Below are positions 9,260 through 17,489 of a stretch of 64,000 nt of DNA, piece after piece. The notes below the pieces were generated by a model. The model worked only from the letters and a program-made list of their open reading frames with translations, had not been told where the DNA came from and searched no databases. Location: the NCBI GenBank assembly GCA_944336125.1, contig CALVLA010000003.1, forward strand, positions 1-64,000, given 5' to 3'. A program made the position numbers and the translations under genes. Position 1 is the stretch's first letter. The number at the start of each line of letters is the position of its first letter. This DNA comes from an uncultured Clostridia bacterium (GTDB lineage: Bacteria > Bacillota > Clostridia > Christensenellales > CAG-314).

Positions 9260-9979
9260 ATGAATTGTTACAACTTATTTGCAGATTTTTACAACAGATT
9301 TATGGATTGCGACTATGACAAATGGTCGCAATTTCTCGTTAATCACGGATGCGCCGGCAGCGGCGCAGACCTTGCGTGCGGCACGGGTAACATCACTTTC
9401 AGGCTCGCCGACGCAGGCTGCAACGTTACCGGTTTCGATATTTCCGAAAGCATGCTTGCCGTCGCGGAGAGTCTTAAAAAAAATCAAAAAAATCCCGTAT
9501 TCGTCAGGCAAAGCCTAACCGACTTCAACGCGTTCGGAAAGTATGATTTCGTAACCTGCGTGTGCGACGGAATAAATTATCTCAAAAGCACCTCGGAAGT
9601 TAAAAAAACTTTTCAAAACGTCTTTGCTTCTTTGAAAAAAGGAGGGGTTTTTATATTCGACGTTTCAAGCGAATACAAAATCAAAAACATACTTGCCGAC
9701 AACGTCTTTTTCGAGGACGACGATGACGTCACTTACTTTTGGAGAAACTCTCTGTCAAAAAACAAAGTTCAGATGGACTTGACCTTTTTCGTAAAAAAAG
9801 GGGAACTGTACGACAGATTTGACGAAACTCATTTTCAATACGCTTATTCCGAAGAAACTTTGAAAAACTTGCTTGGAGAAATCGGGTTTAAAAACATAAA
9901 AACCTTTGATTGCTACACTCAAAACAAACCCAAAAAAACTTCGGAAAGAGTTGTTTTTACCGCTAAAAAATCGGAGTGA
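9260..9979 (+). CDS. class I SAM-dependent methyltransferase
   Basis: 239 residues. It has the SAM-binding glycine-rich motif ADLACGTGNITFRLAD (about residue 36), the acidic end of strand 2 in GFDISESMLAVAE, and the motif IV region FVTCVCDGINYL. The C-terminal half (FDETHFQYAYSEETLKNLLGEIGF) is shared by small-molecule methyltransferases of the UbiE/YqeM type, so the substrate is unknown. It starts six bases after the membrane protein and ends four bases before hslO, so the three are read together. No ribosome site stands out before the ATG, which suggests translational coupling. Confidence 0.85.
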   Translation: MNCYNLFADFYNRFMDCDYDKWSQFLVNHGCAGSGADLACGTGNITFRLADAGCNVTGFDISESMLAVAESLKKNQKNPVFVRQSLTDFNAFGKYDFVTCVCDGINYLKSTSEVKKTFQNVFASLKKGGVFIFDVSSEYKIKNILADNVFFEDDDDVTYFWRNSLSKNKVQMDLTFFVKKGELYDRFDETHFQYAYSEETLKNLLGEIGFKNIKTFDCYTQNKPKKTSERVVFTAKKSE

Positions 9980-9982
9980 ATT

Positions 9983-10858
9983 ATGGCTGAAATTTTTAAA
10001 GGACTTGTTTGCAACGACGAAATCGCTTTGACCGTTATCAAAAGTACCGATATTGTCAACAAAGCTATCGGATACTTTGATTTGAGCCCCGTGGCAGCTG
10101 CGGCTCTCGGCAGAACTTTGTCGATATGCTCCATGATGGGTTACGAACTTAAAGGAGAAAAGGATTATCTCACCGCAGTTATCAACGGCGGCGGTGATAT
10201 AGGAATTATTACCGTTACAGCTTCGTCAAGCGGAAACGTAAAAGGGTACGTCACAAATCCCCATGTCGAAAGTCATATCAATTCATTCGGAAAACTTGAC
10301 GTGGCAAAAGCAGTTGGGGTCGACGGAAAACTTACCGTAATCAAAAACCTCGGACTTAAAGATCCTTATGTCGGAACCAGCGACCTTGTCAGCGGCGAGA
10401 TAGCCGAGGACTTTGCAAATTACTTTGCGACAAGCGAACAGACTCCTTGCGGAGTGGCACTCGGCGTAAAAATAGGCAAGGACGGCGATTGTTTGTCGGC
10501 AGGCGGCATTTTTGCATCGGTACTTCCTTTCGCTTCGGAAGAAAGTATATCCGCTTTCGAAAAAGTTTTTTCTTCCCTTTCAAACGTGTCCGCGCTTATG
10601 GACGGAAAATCCGCCGAGGCTTTTGCCCAGGAAACTTTTGCCTCACTGGGCCTCAGAAAAATCGATTCGGCTTCGTGCGGCTACGTATGCGACTGCTCAA
10701 AAGACAAAATCGACAAGGTTTTGATTTCTCTTTCAAAACAGGACGTAGATGAGCTTATCGCAGAAAGAGGCTGCGTCGAGGTTGTGTGCCAGTTCTGTAA
10801 CAAAAAATACGTATACGACAAACAACAGGCTTACGAGGTTTGCGGTTTTGAAAAATAA
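9983..10858 (+). CDS. hslO: redox-regulated chaperone Hsp33
   Basis: Holding chaperone that is switched on by oxidation, protecting unfolding proteins in the cytoplasm. The 291-residue product has the conserved N-terminal domain (AIGYFDLSPVAAAALGRTL, then the GDIGIITV and VKGYVTNPHVE blocks) and the C-terminal zinc switch of four cysteines, CDC and CQFC, about 33 residues apart. All four zinc ligands are present, so it should be redox-competent. The gene lies in a putative operon with a methyltransferase and a TPR protein whose start overlaps the end of hslO. Confidence 0.95.
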   Translation: MAEIFKGLVCNDEIALTVIKSTDIVNKAIGYFDLSPVAAAALGRTLSICSMMGYELKGEKDYLTAVINGGGDIGIITVTASSSGNVKGYVTNPHVESHINSFGKLDVAKAVGVDGKLTVIKNLGLKDPYVGTSDLVSGEIAEDFANYFATSEQTPCGVALGVKIGKDGDCLSAGGIFASVLPFASEESISAFEKVFSSLSNVSALMDGKSAEAFAQETFASLGLRKIDSASCGYVCDCSKDKIDKVLISLSKQDVDELIAERGCVEVVCQFCNKKYVYDKQQAYEVCGFEK

Positions 10859-12461
10859 AAAAATCGTCCCTTTCAAACAAAAATACAACTTTTACGTTGA
10901 CGGCGGGCTTAAAGCCGCTTCGGAAGGAAATTACTTCAAAGCATTGAAGTATCTTTTTGCCGCAAACGACAAAAAACCTTCCGACATTGCCGTTTTGACT
11001 CACATTGCCATCGTCTATCAAAAAATGGGACTTTACGAGGCTTCCAACTCGGTGCTTTTTAAAATTCTGTCGCTTGACAAAGTTAACGAATGTGCTTGTA
11101 TTCTTTTGGGACAAAATTACTCACTCATGGGCGACAGCTTGCACGAGCTGTATTATCTCAAAAACTTTTCGGAAATTTCGGAAGATTTTGATTTTTCCGA
11201 GCTTTTTGACGGCTCTTTTAACGTTCCGCATTTTGAGCAGGTTTATCCTTTGCCGAAGCACCTTTGCGAGGCACTGAAACAAAGGGGAGCAAAAATGCTC
11301 GCCGACGGAAGAATTAAAGAGGCTGCAGAGTGCTTCAACGAAATTCTCGATTCTCATCCCGACGACGCTTTTTCAAAAAATCATCTTTGCCAGATTTTGA
11401 TTATCAACGGAAAACTTGCGCAGGCGGTGGAGCTTGCAAAAGAAAATATACTGGCAAACAAAAAAGACGTTTTTGCATGGTGCAACCTTGCCATGGCACT
11501 TAACTTTTTGGGAAACACAAGTCAGATGAACGACGCCGTCGATCACATCGAAACGCTGGACGTTTATCGGGCGGAAGACCTGAAAAGGGTAATTAAAATT
11601 TTTTCTCTTTCTTCGCGTCACTGCGGCGCAATGAACGCGGCGGAAAAATATCTTAAAGAATTTCCTTACGACTCGGACTATCTTTCTTTTTGCGGGGCTG
11701 CGGCATACAACTGCGGAGAATTTGAAAAGGCAAAAGACTGCTTTTTGAAGATAGACGTTATTTTCCCCGAAACGCAGGTAATAAAATATCATTTGGAGCT
11801 TGTTCAGTCGGCTTTGGACGGAAACAAAGTGTGTGACTTGTTGCCTTACGATTTGAAAATGCCGGCGGAAGAAGAGGAAAAAACAAGGGACTATCTAAGA
11901 AGAACCGATTACTCGGACATTTGGACAAACAAGCAGAAGGAAAGATACGTAAGCTGGGCTTTCAACAATGAAGAAACCGAGCTTTCGCTTTTCATTTTGG
12001 ACGAACTTATTCAAACTGATAAATCCAAAGCCAAAAAAGTCATGAAAAACCTTTTGGTGCAGGATTACGGCTGGCAGATGAAAAGTATGGTTTTGGAAAA
12101 ATTTATCGAGTTTTTTCCGAAAGAAGAAATTTTCATTTGCAAAGACGGGTATTTTATGCCGTTGGAAATGCCAAAAAAGAAAATTCCTCAAAAAAATGCC
12201 TTGGCTTTTTGGAAAGTGTTTTGTGTTTTGTCGGTGCTTTTCGTAGAGGAGGAAAACTGGATTGACAAAATTGTGTTTGCTTCCTCAAGCCTTGAATGTC
12301 GCACGGATTTTTTGAAGGAAAACGGTTTTTCGGACAGGGAAATTGCCGCATTGATTTTGAGAGTGGCGAAACTTGCCGATTTCGGTGAGCCTCAGATTTG
12401 CGCATTGTTTAAAATAACTTATCAACGCCTTGCGGAAATTACGCAATACGTTTTCGATTAA
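10848..12461 (+). CDS. TPR-repeat protein
   Basis: 537 residues of helical repeats. Tetratricopeptide motifs are readable at about residues 12-80 (GGLKAASEGNYFKALKYLF, VLTHIAIVYQKMGLYEAS), 150-240 (GAKMLADGRIKEAAECFNEIL, AWCNLAMALNFLGN) and 270-310 (CGAAAYNCGEFEKAKDCF). The C-terminal third is helical without clear repeats. No signal peptide or membrane span, so probably a cytoplasmic scaffold. The likely start is TTG 10848, inside the last codons of hslO, with GAGG nine bases upstream; earlier in-frame codons are hslO shadow. Partner and role are unknown. Confidence 0.8.
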   Translation: MKNKKIVPFKQKYNFYVDGGLKAASEGNYFKALKYLFAANDKKPSDIAVLTHIAIVYQKMGLYEASNSVLFKILSLDKVNECACILLGQNYSLMGDSLHELYYLKNFSEISEDFDFSELFDGSFNVPHFEQVYPLPKHLCEALKQRGAKMLADGRIKEAAECFNEILDSHPDDAFSKNHLCQILIINGKLAQAVELAKENILANKKDVFAWCNLAMALNFLGNTSQMNDAVDHIETLDVYRAEDLKRVIKIFSLSSRHCGAMNAAEKYLKEFPYDSDYLSFCGAAAYNCGEFEKAKDCFLKIDVIFPETQVIKYHLELVQSALDGNKVCDLLPYDLKMPAEEEEKTRDYLRRTDYSDIWTNKQKERYVSWAFNNEETELSLFILDELIQTDKSKAKKVMKNLLVQDYGWQMKSMVLEKFIEFFPKEEIFICKDGYFMPLEMPKKKIPQKNALAFWKVFCVLSVLFVEEENWIDKIVFASSSLECRTDFLKENGFSDREIAALILRVAKLADFGEPQICALFKITYQRLAEITQYVFD

Positions 12462-12486
12462 AGACGCTTATGCGTCTTTTTTTTGT
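12461..12486 (+). terminator. terminator of hslO-TPR operon
   Basis: Stem AAAGACGC-ttat-GCGTCTTT followed by T8. Confidence 0.85.
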
Positions 12487-12507
12487 TTTTGTTAAATAAA
12501 ATTTCAT

Positions 12508-13469
12508 ATGCGTAAAGTCATTGTTTTTTCGGCGGTTGCCATTTGTTCTACCGTGGGGGCCGGGTTTGCTTCGGGCAGGGAACTTGCCGTGTTTTTCGGC
12601 AAGTCGTCAAGTCCGCTTTTGGCATCTGTCTTTTTGTTTTTTTTGTTTTTTTTTTGTTTTTTTGTTTTGCTTCCGCCACGCGTTTTTCGGCAAAAGTTGA
12701 GAAAAGCAAAGTTTTCGGCTTTGCGAAAACACTTTATCTTTCAAACTGTTTTTTCTCGTTGTGCATAATGACTGCCGGCGTTTCGGATTTGTTTCAAAAT
12801 CTCTCGCCTGAGTTTTGCCGTGTTTTTGTTTTGATTTTTTGTGTCTTAAACGGGGGCATAGTTTGCTTCGGGCTTGGCGGCATTAAAAAAACGGGTATTG
12901 TGTTGACGCCGCTGATAATTTTTGCCGTGGCTTTTGTGGCGGCTCGAAATGCCTCGTTTGAATTGTGTTTGCCAAACGGAAGCGAAATTTTTGACGCAAT
13001 GAGATACGTCGCTTACAACTCGCTGTTGCTGTTTTTTCCCGTGTTCAGTCTGGGAAAAGAAATGTCTGTCAGACAAAGGGGTTTTGCTTCGCTTTTGTCG
13101 GCACTGCTGCTTGCTGTTTTGGCGTTTTTCATTTTGTGCGCAGTGAAAGACGAAAAGATTTTTTCTCTTGCAATGCCGTTGTTGGCACTGGCGGAAAAGT
13201 CGGGGATTTTTGCTTTATTTGCGGCGGCTTTGCTTTGCGGGATGTTTTCTTCGGCGGTTTCGGTTGCGCTTCCCGTTGCCGACTTTGCCGAAAAAAAGGC
13301 GGGGGACAGAGTAATGGGTGTGTTTTGTCTTTCGGTATGCTCTTATGCGGTAAGTCTTGTCGGGTTTAAAAATCTCACCTCCTTTCTTTTACCTTTGTCG
13401 GCGTTGTTTTCATTTTTGCTTTTCATTTGTGTGTTGTTTTGCGTATTAAAAAAGCGCGTCGATTTTTGA
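12508..13469 (+). pseudogene. YkvI-like transporter, frameshifted in a poly-T tract
   Basis: The N-terminus MRKVIVFSAVAICSTVGAGFASGRELAVFFGK matches the start of YkvI-family (COG3949) membrane proteins. That frame closes at 12768. The rest of the protein, about 250 residues with some seven hydrophobic spans, continues in another frame from about 12660 to 13469 (FASATRFSAKVEKSKVFGF, then SLCIMTAGVSDLFQ). The switch falls in four consecutive T runs (T5, T8, T10, T7 at 12631-12663) and needs one extra T or a -1 slip. It could be a pseudogene, a slippage-expressed or phase-variable gene, or a homopolymer sequencing error. TAAAAT at 12497-12502 lies so close to the ATG that the mRNA would be leaderless, though no good -35 is visible. 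Confidence 0.75.
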
Positions 13470-13478
13470 CGCGCTTTT
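13450..13478. terminator. bidirectional terminator
   Basis: Stem AAAGCGCGTC-gattttt-GACGCGCTTT between the convergent YkvI-like gene and the ABC permease. Confidence 0.8.
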
Positions 13479-13479
13479 G

Positions 13480-14289
13480 TCAGTTTTGCCACCTGACCAA
13501 AAATTTTTCGAGAAGAGAAACCAAAAAATACATTCCGCCGGCAAGCACGCACAATACGATGGTGCATGTCATTACCAAATCCATTTTAAACACCTGTCCG
13601 CCGTAAACGATGAGGTACCCCAGTCCCGCTTTGGACGACAGGTATTCGCCCATTATGGAGCCTATCCATGCCATTCCTACGTTTATTTTGAGGCAGGACG
13701 CCAGCGTCGTCATGTTTGACGGAAAAACCAGTTTCAAAAATATCTGAGCTTTGTTTGCGTTCATTGTACGCATAAGCAGTATTTTTTCGGGGCTGGTCTG
13801 CAAAAATCCGCCCAGCATGGTTATTATCGTTACGATTACCGAAATAAGTACCGCCATTGTTACTATCGCTTTTTGACCCGTTCCCGCCCATACTATGATG
13901 AGAGGCCCCAGCGCGATTTTAGGCAGGCTGTTGAGCACTACTACATAAGGCTCGAATACTTCGCGTATCCATTTTGACCACCACATCAGTACGGCAATAA
14001 GCGTGCCTGCGACCGTTCCTATCAAAAAGCCAAGCACCGTTTCATACAACGATATCCATACGTGATGAAACAGCTGACCGTCATAATACAAATCGCAAAG
14101 CGTCGCCCAAACCCTCGAAGGACAGCTCATAAGAAAAGGGTCTATTACGTTTGTCGCGGCAAGCACTTCCCACAAAAGCATAAACACGCACAAAACGCCT
14201 ATCTGGGTGCCTGTTACCGCAAGCTTGCGAAGTTTTATCTTTTTTACGAATTGCCTGTGTTCCGCCGACAGATACTCATTTTTCGTCAT
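13480..14289 (-). CDS. ABC transporter permease (nitrate/taurine/thiamine-precursor type)
   Basis: 269-residue inner-membrane permease of the SsuC/TauC/ThiX group. About six spans are seen, beginning with IGVLCVFMLLWEVLA near residue 30. The cytoplasmic EAA loop that docks on the ATPase is present (RTMNANKAQIFLKLVFPSNMTT, about residue 180), as is the family's LPKIALGPLIIVWAGTGQKA stretch. The start overlaps the end of the ATPase gene by 14 bases. It works with the ATPase at 14276 and the split binding protein at 15171/20218. The substrate is not evident; no riboswitch was found upstream of the operon to name it. Confidence 0.92.
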   Translation of the reverse strand: MTKNEYLSAEHRQFVKKIKLRKLAVTGTQIGVLCVFMLLWEVLAATNVIDPFLMSCPSRVWATLCDLYYDGQLFHHVWISLYETVLGFLIGTVAGTLIAVLMWWSKWIREVFEPYVVVLNSLPKIALGPLIIVWAGTGQKAIVTMAVLISVIVTIITMLGGFLQTSPEKILLMRTMNANKAQIFLKLVFPSNMTTLASCLKINVGMAWIGSIMGEYLSSKAGLGYLIVYGGQVFKMDLVMTCTIVLCVLAGGMYFLVSLLEKFLVRWQN

Positions 14290-15043
14290 TTTTTACCTCC
14301 TTCCAAAGTGTTTCGAACTGTTTTGCAAATGTCGGCGCTTCCCTTCGCAAAAGGGGAGTTTTGACGTTTTGCAGGTTGGTTTCGTGAATACGCTTTAAAG
14401 TGGCCGGTCTTGACGTGAGTATCGCTATTCTGTCTGACATGGATATTGCTTCCGATATGTCGTGAGTAACAAGTACCGCAGTTTTTCCTTCGCTTTTTAT
14501 TATCGCGTGTACGTCGTCGCAAACCTGAAGCCGCGTCTGAAAGTCAAGCGCGGAAAACGGTTCGTCCAAAAGCAGTACGTCGGGGTTTAAGGCAAGCGTC
14601 CTAATGAGGGCAACGCGTTGTCGCATACCGCCCGACAGCTGGTTTGGATAGTGCTTTACGAAGTCTTTGAGTCCGTATTTTTCGATGAGTCTTTCGCAGT
14701 GGTCAAGGTTTTCACCCGTTAGCTTGTGCTGAATTTCGAGTCCCAAAGTTATGTTTTTGTAAATCGTACGCCACTCGAAAAGGTGATCCCTTTGCAACAT
14801 GTATCCTATTTCGGTTGTAGTTCCGTCAATTTCCTTGCCGTTTAGTGTTATTTTTCCTTCGGTCGGTTTGAGCGTTCCCGAAATCAGCGAAAGCAAAGTG
14901 GTTTTTCCGCAGCCGCTGGGCCCCAGTATCGACATGAATTCGCCTTTTTTTACTTCCAGACTGAGGTTTTTAATGGCTTGGGTCTGGCTTGTTTTTGTGT
15001 AGTATGTCATAGAGACATCCTGAAGTGCCAATATATTTGTCAT
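14276..15043 (-). CDS. ABC transporter ATP-binding protein (SsuB/TauB/ThiZ type)
   Basis: 255-residue ATPase with Walker A GPSGCGKTT (about residue 42), a Q-loop in YMLQRDHLFEW, signature LSGGMRQRVAL, Walker B DVLLLDEPFSALD and the H-loop VLVTHDISEA. The frame continues upstream, but I chose ATG 15043 because AGGAGA lies about seven bases before it. It drives the permease encoded immediately downstream. A terminator hairpin sits between it and the binding-protein fragment, so in the intact operon the ATPase and permease would be expressed at a lower level than the binding protein, a usual arrangement. Confidence 0.94.
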   Translation of the reverse strand: MTNILALQDVSMTYYTKTSQTQAIKNLSLEVKKGEFMSILGPSGCGKTTLLSLISGTLKPTEGKITLNGKEIDGTTTEIGYMLQRDHLFEWRTIYKNITLGLEIQHKLTGENLDHCERLIEKYGLKDFVKHYPNQLSGGMRQRVALIRTLALNPDVLLLDEPFSALDFQTRLQVCDDVHAIIKSEGKTAVLVTHDISEAISMSDRIAILTSRPATLKRIHETNLQNVKTPLLRREAPTFAKQFETLWKEVKNDEK

Positions 15044-15122
15044 TTTGTCTCCTTTTGCTGTTTTTTTGTCGTATATTTTATTATATTTTTCGGGGCGTTG
15101 TTGTGTGATTTGCGGTACGACA

Positions 15123-15153
15123 AAAAACAACGGCGTAAATGCCGTTGTTTTTA
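15123..15153. terminator. terminator-like hairpin between binding protein and ATPase
   Basis: Stem AAACAACGGC-gtaaat-GCCGTTGTTT with T runs on both strands. On the minus strand it follows the binding-protein stop at 15171 and precedes the ATPase, so it may attenuate readthrough. Confidence 0.75.
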
Positions 15154-15170
15154 TTGTTTTTTTATTTTTT

Positions 15171-15879
15171 TCAGCCGATTTTGTTTGCAAGCGTGTTGTT
15201 TACGATGTCGTTATAGCTTGCCGTTTGATCCAGTTCACCGGCGTTTTTCATGATTTCCTGCAAGCGGTTGAAGCTTTCCTGCTTCATTGCAGGATGCGAA
15301 ACCCATGTGTCTGCCTGCTTGTAGTTTTTGATTGCAGCGGCGATAAGGCTTTCTTCGGTGCCGGCAAAGGACGGCGCAAGCGCTTTTGCTACCGTGACCT
15401 CATCGTGCGTCATAATAAAATCGGTAGCTTTTTTGATGCATTTTAAAAACTTTTCCAGTTTGCCGCTGTTTTTTTCGATGTAACTTTTTTTAGCCATAAA
15501 AGCGGTGTAAGGTATTTCGCCGCTTGCCTGACCTATAGACGAAACGATGTAGCCTTTTCCTTGTTTGACAAGCTGGCTTGCCACCGGCTCGAACAGCGAA
15601 ACGTAATCTCCCGTGCCGTTGATAAAGGTAGGGGCCAAAAGGTCAAACTGAACGTCATAGTTCATTGTTATGTTTTGTTTGTCAAAGTAACCTTTTTGGT
15701 TGAGAATATATTGCAGCGTCATCGCAGGTACGCCGCCGCGTCTTCCCATGAGAATTTCTTTGCCTTCGAGGTTGTCGTAGTTGAAATCGGGTTCGTCGGT
15801 TCTTCCTACTAAAAAGGAACCGTCACGTTTGGTGAGCTGGCCGAATATCTGAACGAAGTCGCTTTTGCCTTCGAGGTAG
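15171..15879 (-). pseudogene. ABC substrate-binding protein, C-terminal part, separated by insertion
   Basis: About 236 codons of an NMT1/THI5-like periplasmic-type binding protein, starting in mid-domain at VYLEGKSDFVQIFGQL and running through VGRTDEPDFNYDNLEGKEIL, GGVPAMTLQYIL and SLFEPVASQLVKQGKG to the natural C-terminus. It has no ribosome site or signal sequence of its own; upstream codons (to 15929) come from the element end. Its missing N-terminal third is at 19944-20218. The phase matches: both pieces meet the 6-bp repeat at the same codon position. As it stands the uptake system lacks a binding protein, unless the element excises. Confidence 0.9.
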
Positions 15880-15885
15880 ACGTAT
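15880..15885 (+). repeat. left attachment core of element
   Basis: ACGTAT, shared exactly with 19944-19949. The next outside bases differ from the other end. The crossover dinucleotide is probably within these six bases. Confidence 0.75.
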
Positions 15886-15906
15886 GACGACACTACTTTT
15901 TTGCAC

Positions 15907-17184
15907 CTAAAAATTCCAAAAAATTTCAATTTTTCCGTCGGTAACTTGAATTTTGTTTATCAAAAGGTTTAAAATTTTACGCATCTTGTTTTTAGGTAAT
16001 TTTTCGATGTTTTTAAGCAAAAAGCCCGACGGTCTGTCTTTTTCTTCAACAGGTGCTTTTTTTAAAAGTTTGACTTTTTTTTCATAAACGAATTTTTCGA
16101 TTTTTCCTTCAAGATACAAATCAAGCAGTTTTTCGATTTTTTCGTCGTTTGTGTGCTCCTCGTGTTTTTCACAAACAACGAAATTTATTTTTTTTACCGC
16201 GGAAATTATTTCGCGCTCGATTATTTCCGCCGGAACGACTTTGTTTGAGCAGTTGTCTTTTCCTTGGTAAAGTCTTTTTTTACATATATACGTTCTGTCG
16301 TGTTTTCCGTTGCGTATACGCAGTTTGCCGACGTAAAAACTTCCGCATTTGCCGCATGTTATTTTTCCGCAAAGCAGATAGGGGGTGTTGTCGCGGACTT
16401 TTTTCTTTCCGCTTTTCGTCAAAAGTCTTTGCGCCGCAAAATATGTTTCGCGGCTTATCAGCGGCGGAAAATTTTTTCCCTCGTATACCTTTCCTTTCCA
16501 AACAAACATTCCGCAGTACATCATTCTTTTTATTACGTCCCTGCATGCCGATGGACTGTTGAACTTGTCGGGGTGTCTGGATTTTGCGTAAATTTGCAAC
16601 TGCCTGAAAGAACTCCCTTCAAGGTAAAGCTCAAAAAGCTTTTTTACCGTTTCGGCCTCTTTTTCGTCAACGTGAAAACTTTTTGTCTTAAAGTCCGCGC
16701 GGTAACCGAAAGGGGCTTTTCCCGTACATATAAAACTTCCGCTTTTTATGCGCTGTTCCTTCCCGAGTTTTGACCTTTCGATTATCGTTTCTCTTTCAAG
16801 TTCGGAAAAAGTGGCGGACATTTTTAGCGCGGCACGACCGAAAGGAGAGGACAAGTCAAGGTTTTCGGTAAGCGAATAAAGGGATACCGAGTGCTTTTCG
16901 AAAATTTCGACAAGGTCGATTACGTCGCGCACGCGTCTTGAAAGTCTGTCAAGTTTGTATATCAAAACACAATCTACTTTTTCGGCGCTTATATCCCTCA
17001 AAAGCCGCTTCAGCTCGGGCCTGTTCGTAGATGCGGCGGACTGACCTTCGTCTCGGTAAACACCGCTTATTTCGTAGTGCATATAATTTGCGTATGAAGT
17101 AAGCTTTTGCAGCTGCGCGTCCAGACTGTAACCTTCTGTCGCCTGCTCCTGCGTAGATACCCTTATGTACAATGCCGCTTTCAT
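15907..17184 (-). CDS. serine site-specific recombinase (integrase of the element)
   Basis: 425 residues. The resolvase catalytic domain has the nucleophile serine in YIRVSTQEQ (residue 10), the arginine region in LDRLSRRVRDV and the long E helix (FSELERETIIERSKLGKEQRIKSG). A recombinase domain follows (GKAPFGYRAD ... REIISAVKK), with a zinc ribbon CGKITCGKCGSFYVGK ... CKKRL ... C at about residues 270-315 and a basic helical tail. It is shorter than the usual 450-550 residues. No Shine-Dalgarno site precedes ATG 17184; only ATAAAATATAACC is seen. Its stop is 22 bases from the left repeat. It reads in the same direction as the downstream ABC genes. Confidence 0.93.
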   Translation of the reverse strand: MKAALYIRVSTQEQATEGYSLDAQLQKLTSYANYMHYEISGVYRDEGQSAASTNRPELKRLLRDISAEKVDCVLIYKLDRLSRRVRDVIDLVEIFEKHSVSLYSLTENLDLSSPFGRAALKMSATFSELERETIIERSKLGKEQRIKSGSFICTGKAPFGYRADFKTKSFHVDEKEAETVKKLFELYLEGSSFRQLQIYAKSRHPDKFNSPSACRDVIKRMMYCGMFVWKGKVYEGKNFPPLISRETYFAAQRLLTKSGKKKVRDNTPYLLCGKITCGKCGSFYVGKLRIRNGKHDRTYICKKRLYQGKDNCSNKVVPAEIIEREIISAVKKINFVVCEKHEEHTNDEKIEKLLDLYLEGKIEKFVYEKKVKLLKKAPVEEKDRPSGFLLKNIEKLPKNKMRKILNLLINKIQVTDGKIEIFWNF

Positions 17185-17236
17185 GGTTATATTTTATGCG
17201 GGTGGCTTTTTTGCGCATACCTGCATATCTTTTGGT

Positions 17237-17392
17237 ATGAGAAAAATTTTGCGTGACGATTTTGAGTTTGTAAACGTCTTTTTGAGCATTCAAAACAAAA
17301 CAGACGTTTTTCAATGCGACGACATCAACTTGTACGAACAGATACTCCCGTTAATCGAATTGTCCGAAATTGTTTGTTTTTTGGCACACTAA
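17237..17392 (+). CDS. possible small ORF in the element (51 aa)
   Basis: In the 305-base gap between the divergent recombinase and cargo genes the only frame worth noting is this one: MRKILRDDFEFVNVFLSIQ to the stop at 17392, acidic, helical, without a ribosome site. It matches nothing I know. A small directionality factor would be expected somewhere in such an element, and this is one candidate; equally it may be a chance frame. Confidence 0.25.
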   Translation: MRKILRDDFEFVNVFLSIQNKTDVFQCDDINLYEQILPLIELSEIVCFLAH

Positions 17393-17440
17393 TGCTTTTT
17401 TGACTAAGTTGTTTGCTAAAATTATTTCGTCAGCTTCATC

Positions 17441-17468
17441 GGAACGGACAAGCCGTTCCTGTTTTTTT
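17441..17468 (+). terminator. terminator-like hairpin ahead of the cargo operon
   Basis: GGAACGG-acaag-CCGTTCC followed by TGTTTTTTT, ending 22 bases before the first cargo start codon. It sits in the leader, so it could attenuate cargo expression or end transcription coming from upstream. Confidence 0.7.
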
Positions 17469-17489
17469 AATACTTTTACGGAGGAGTTT

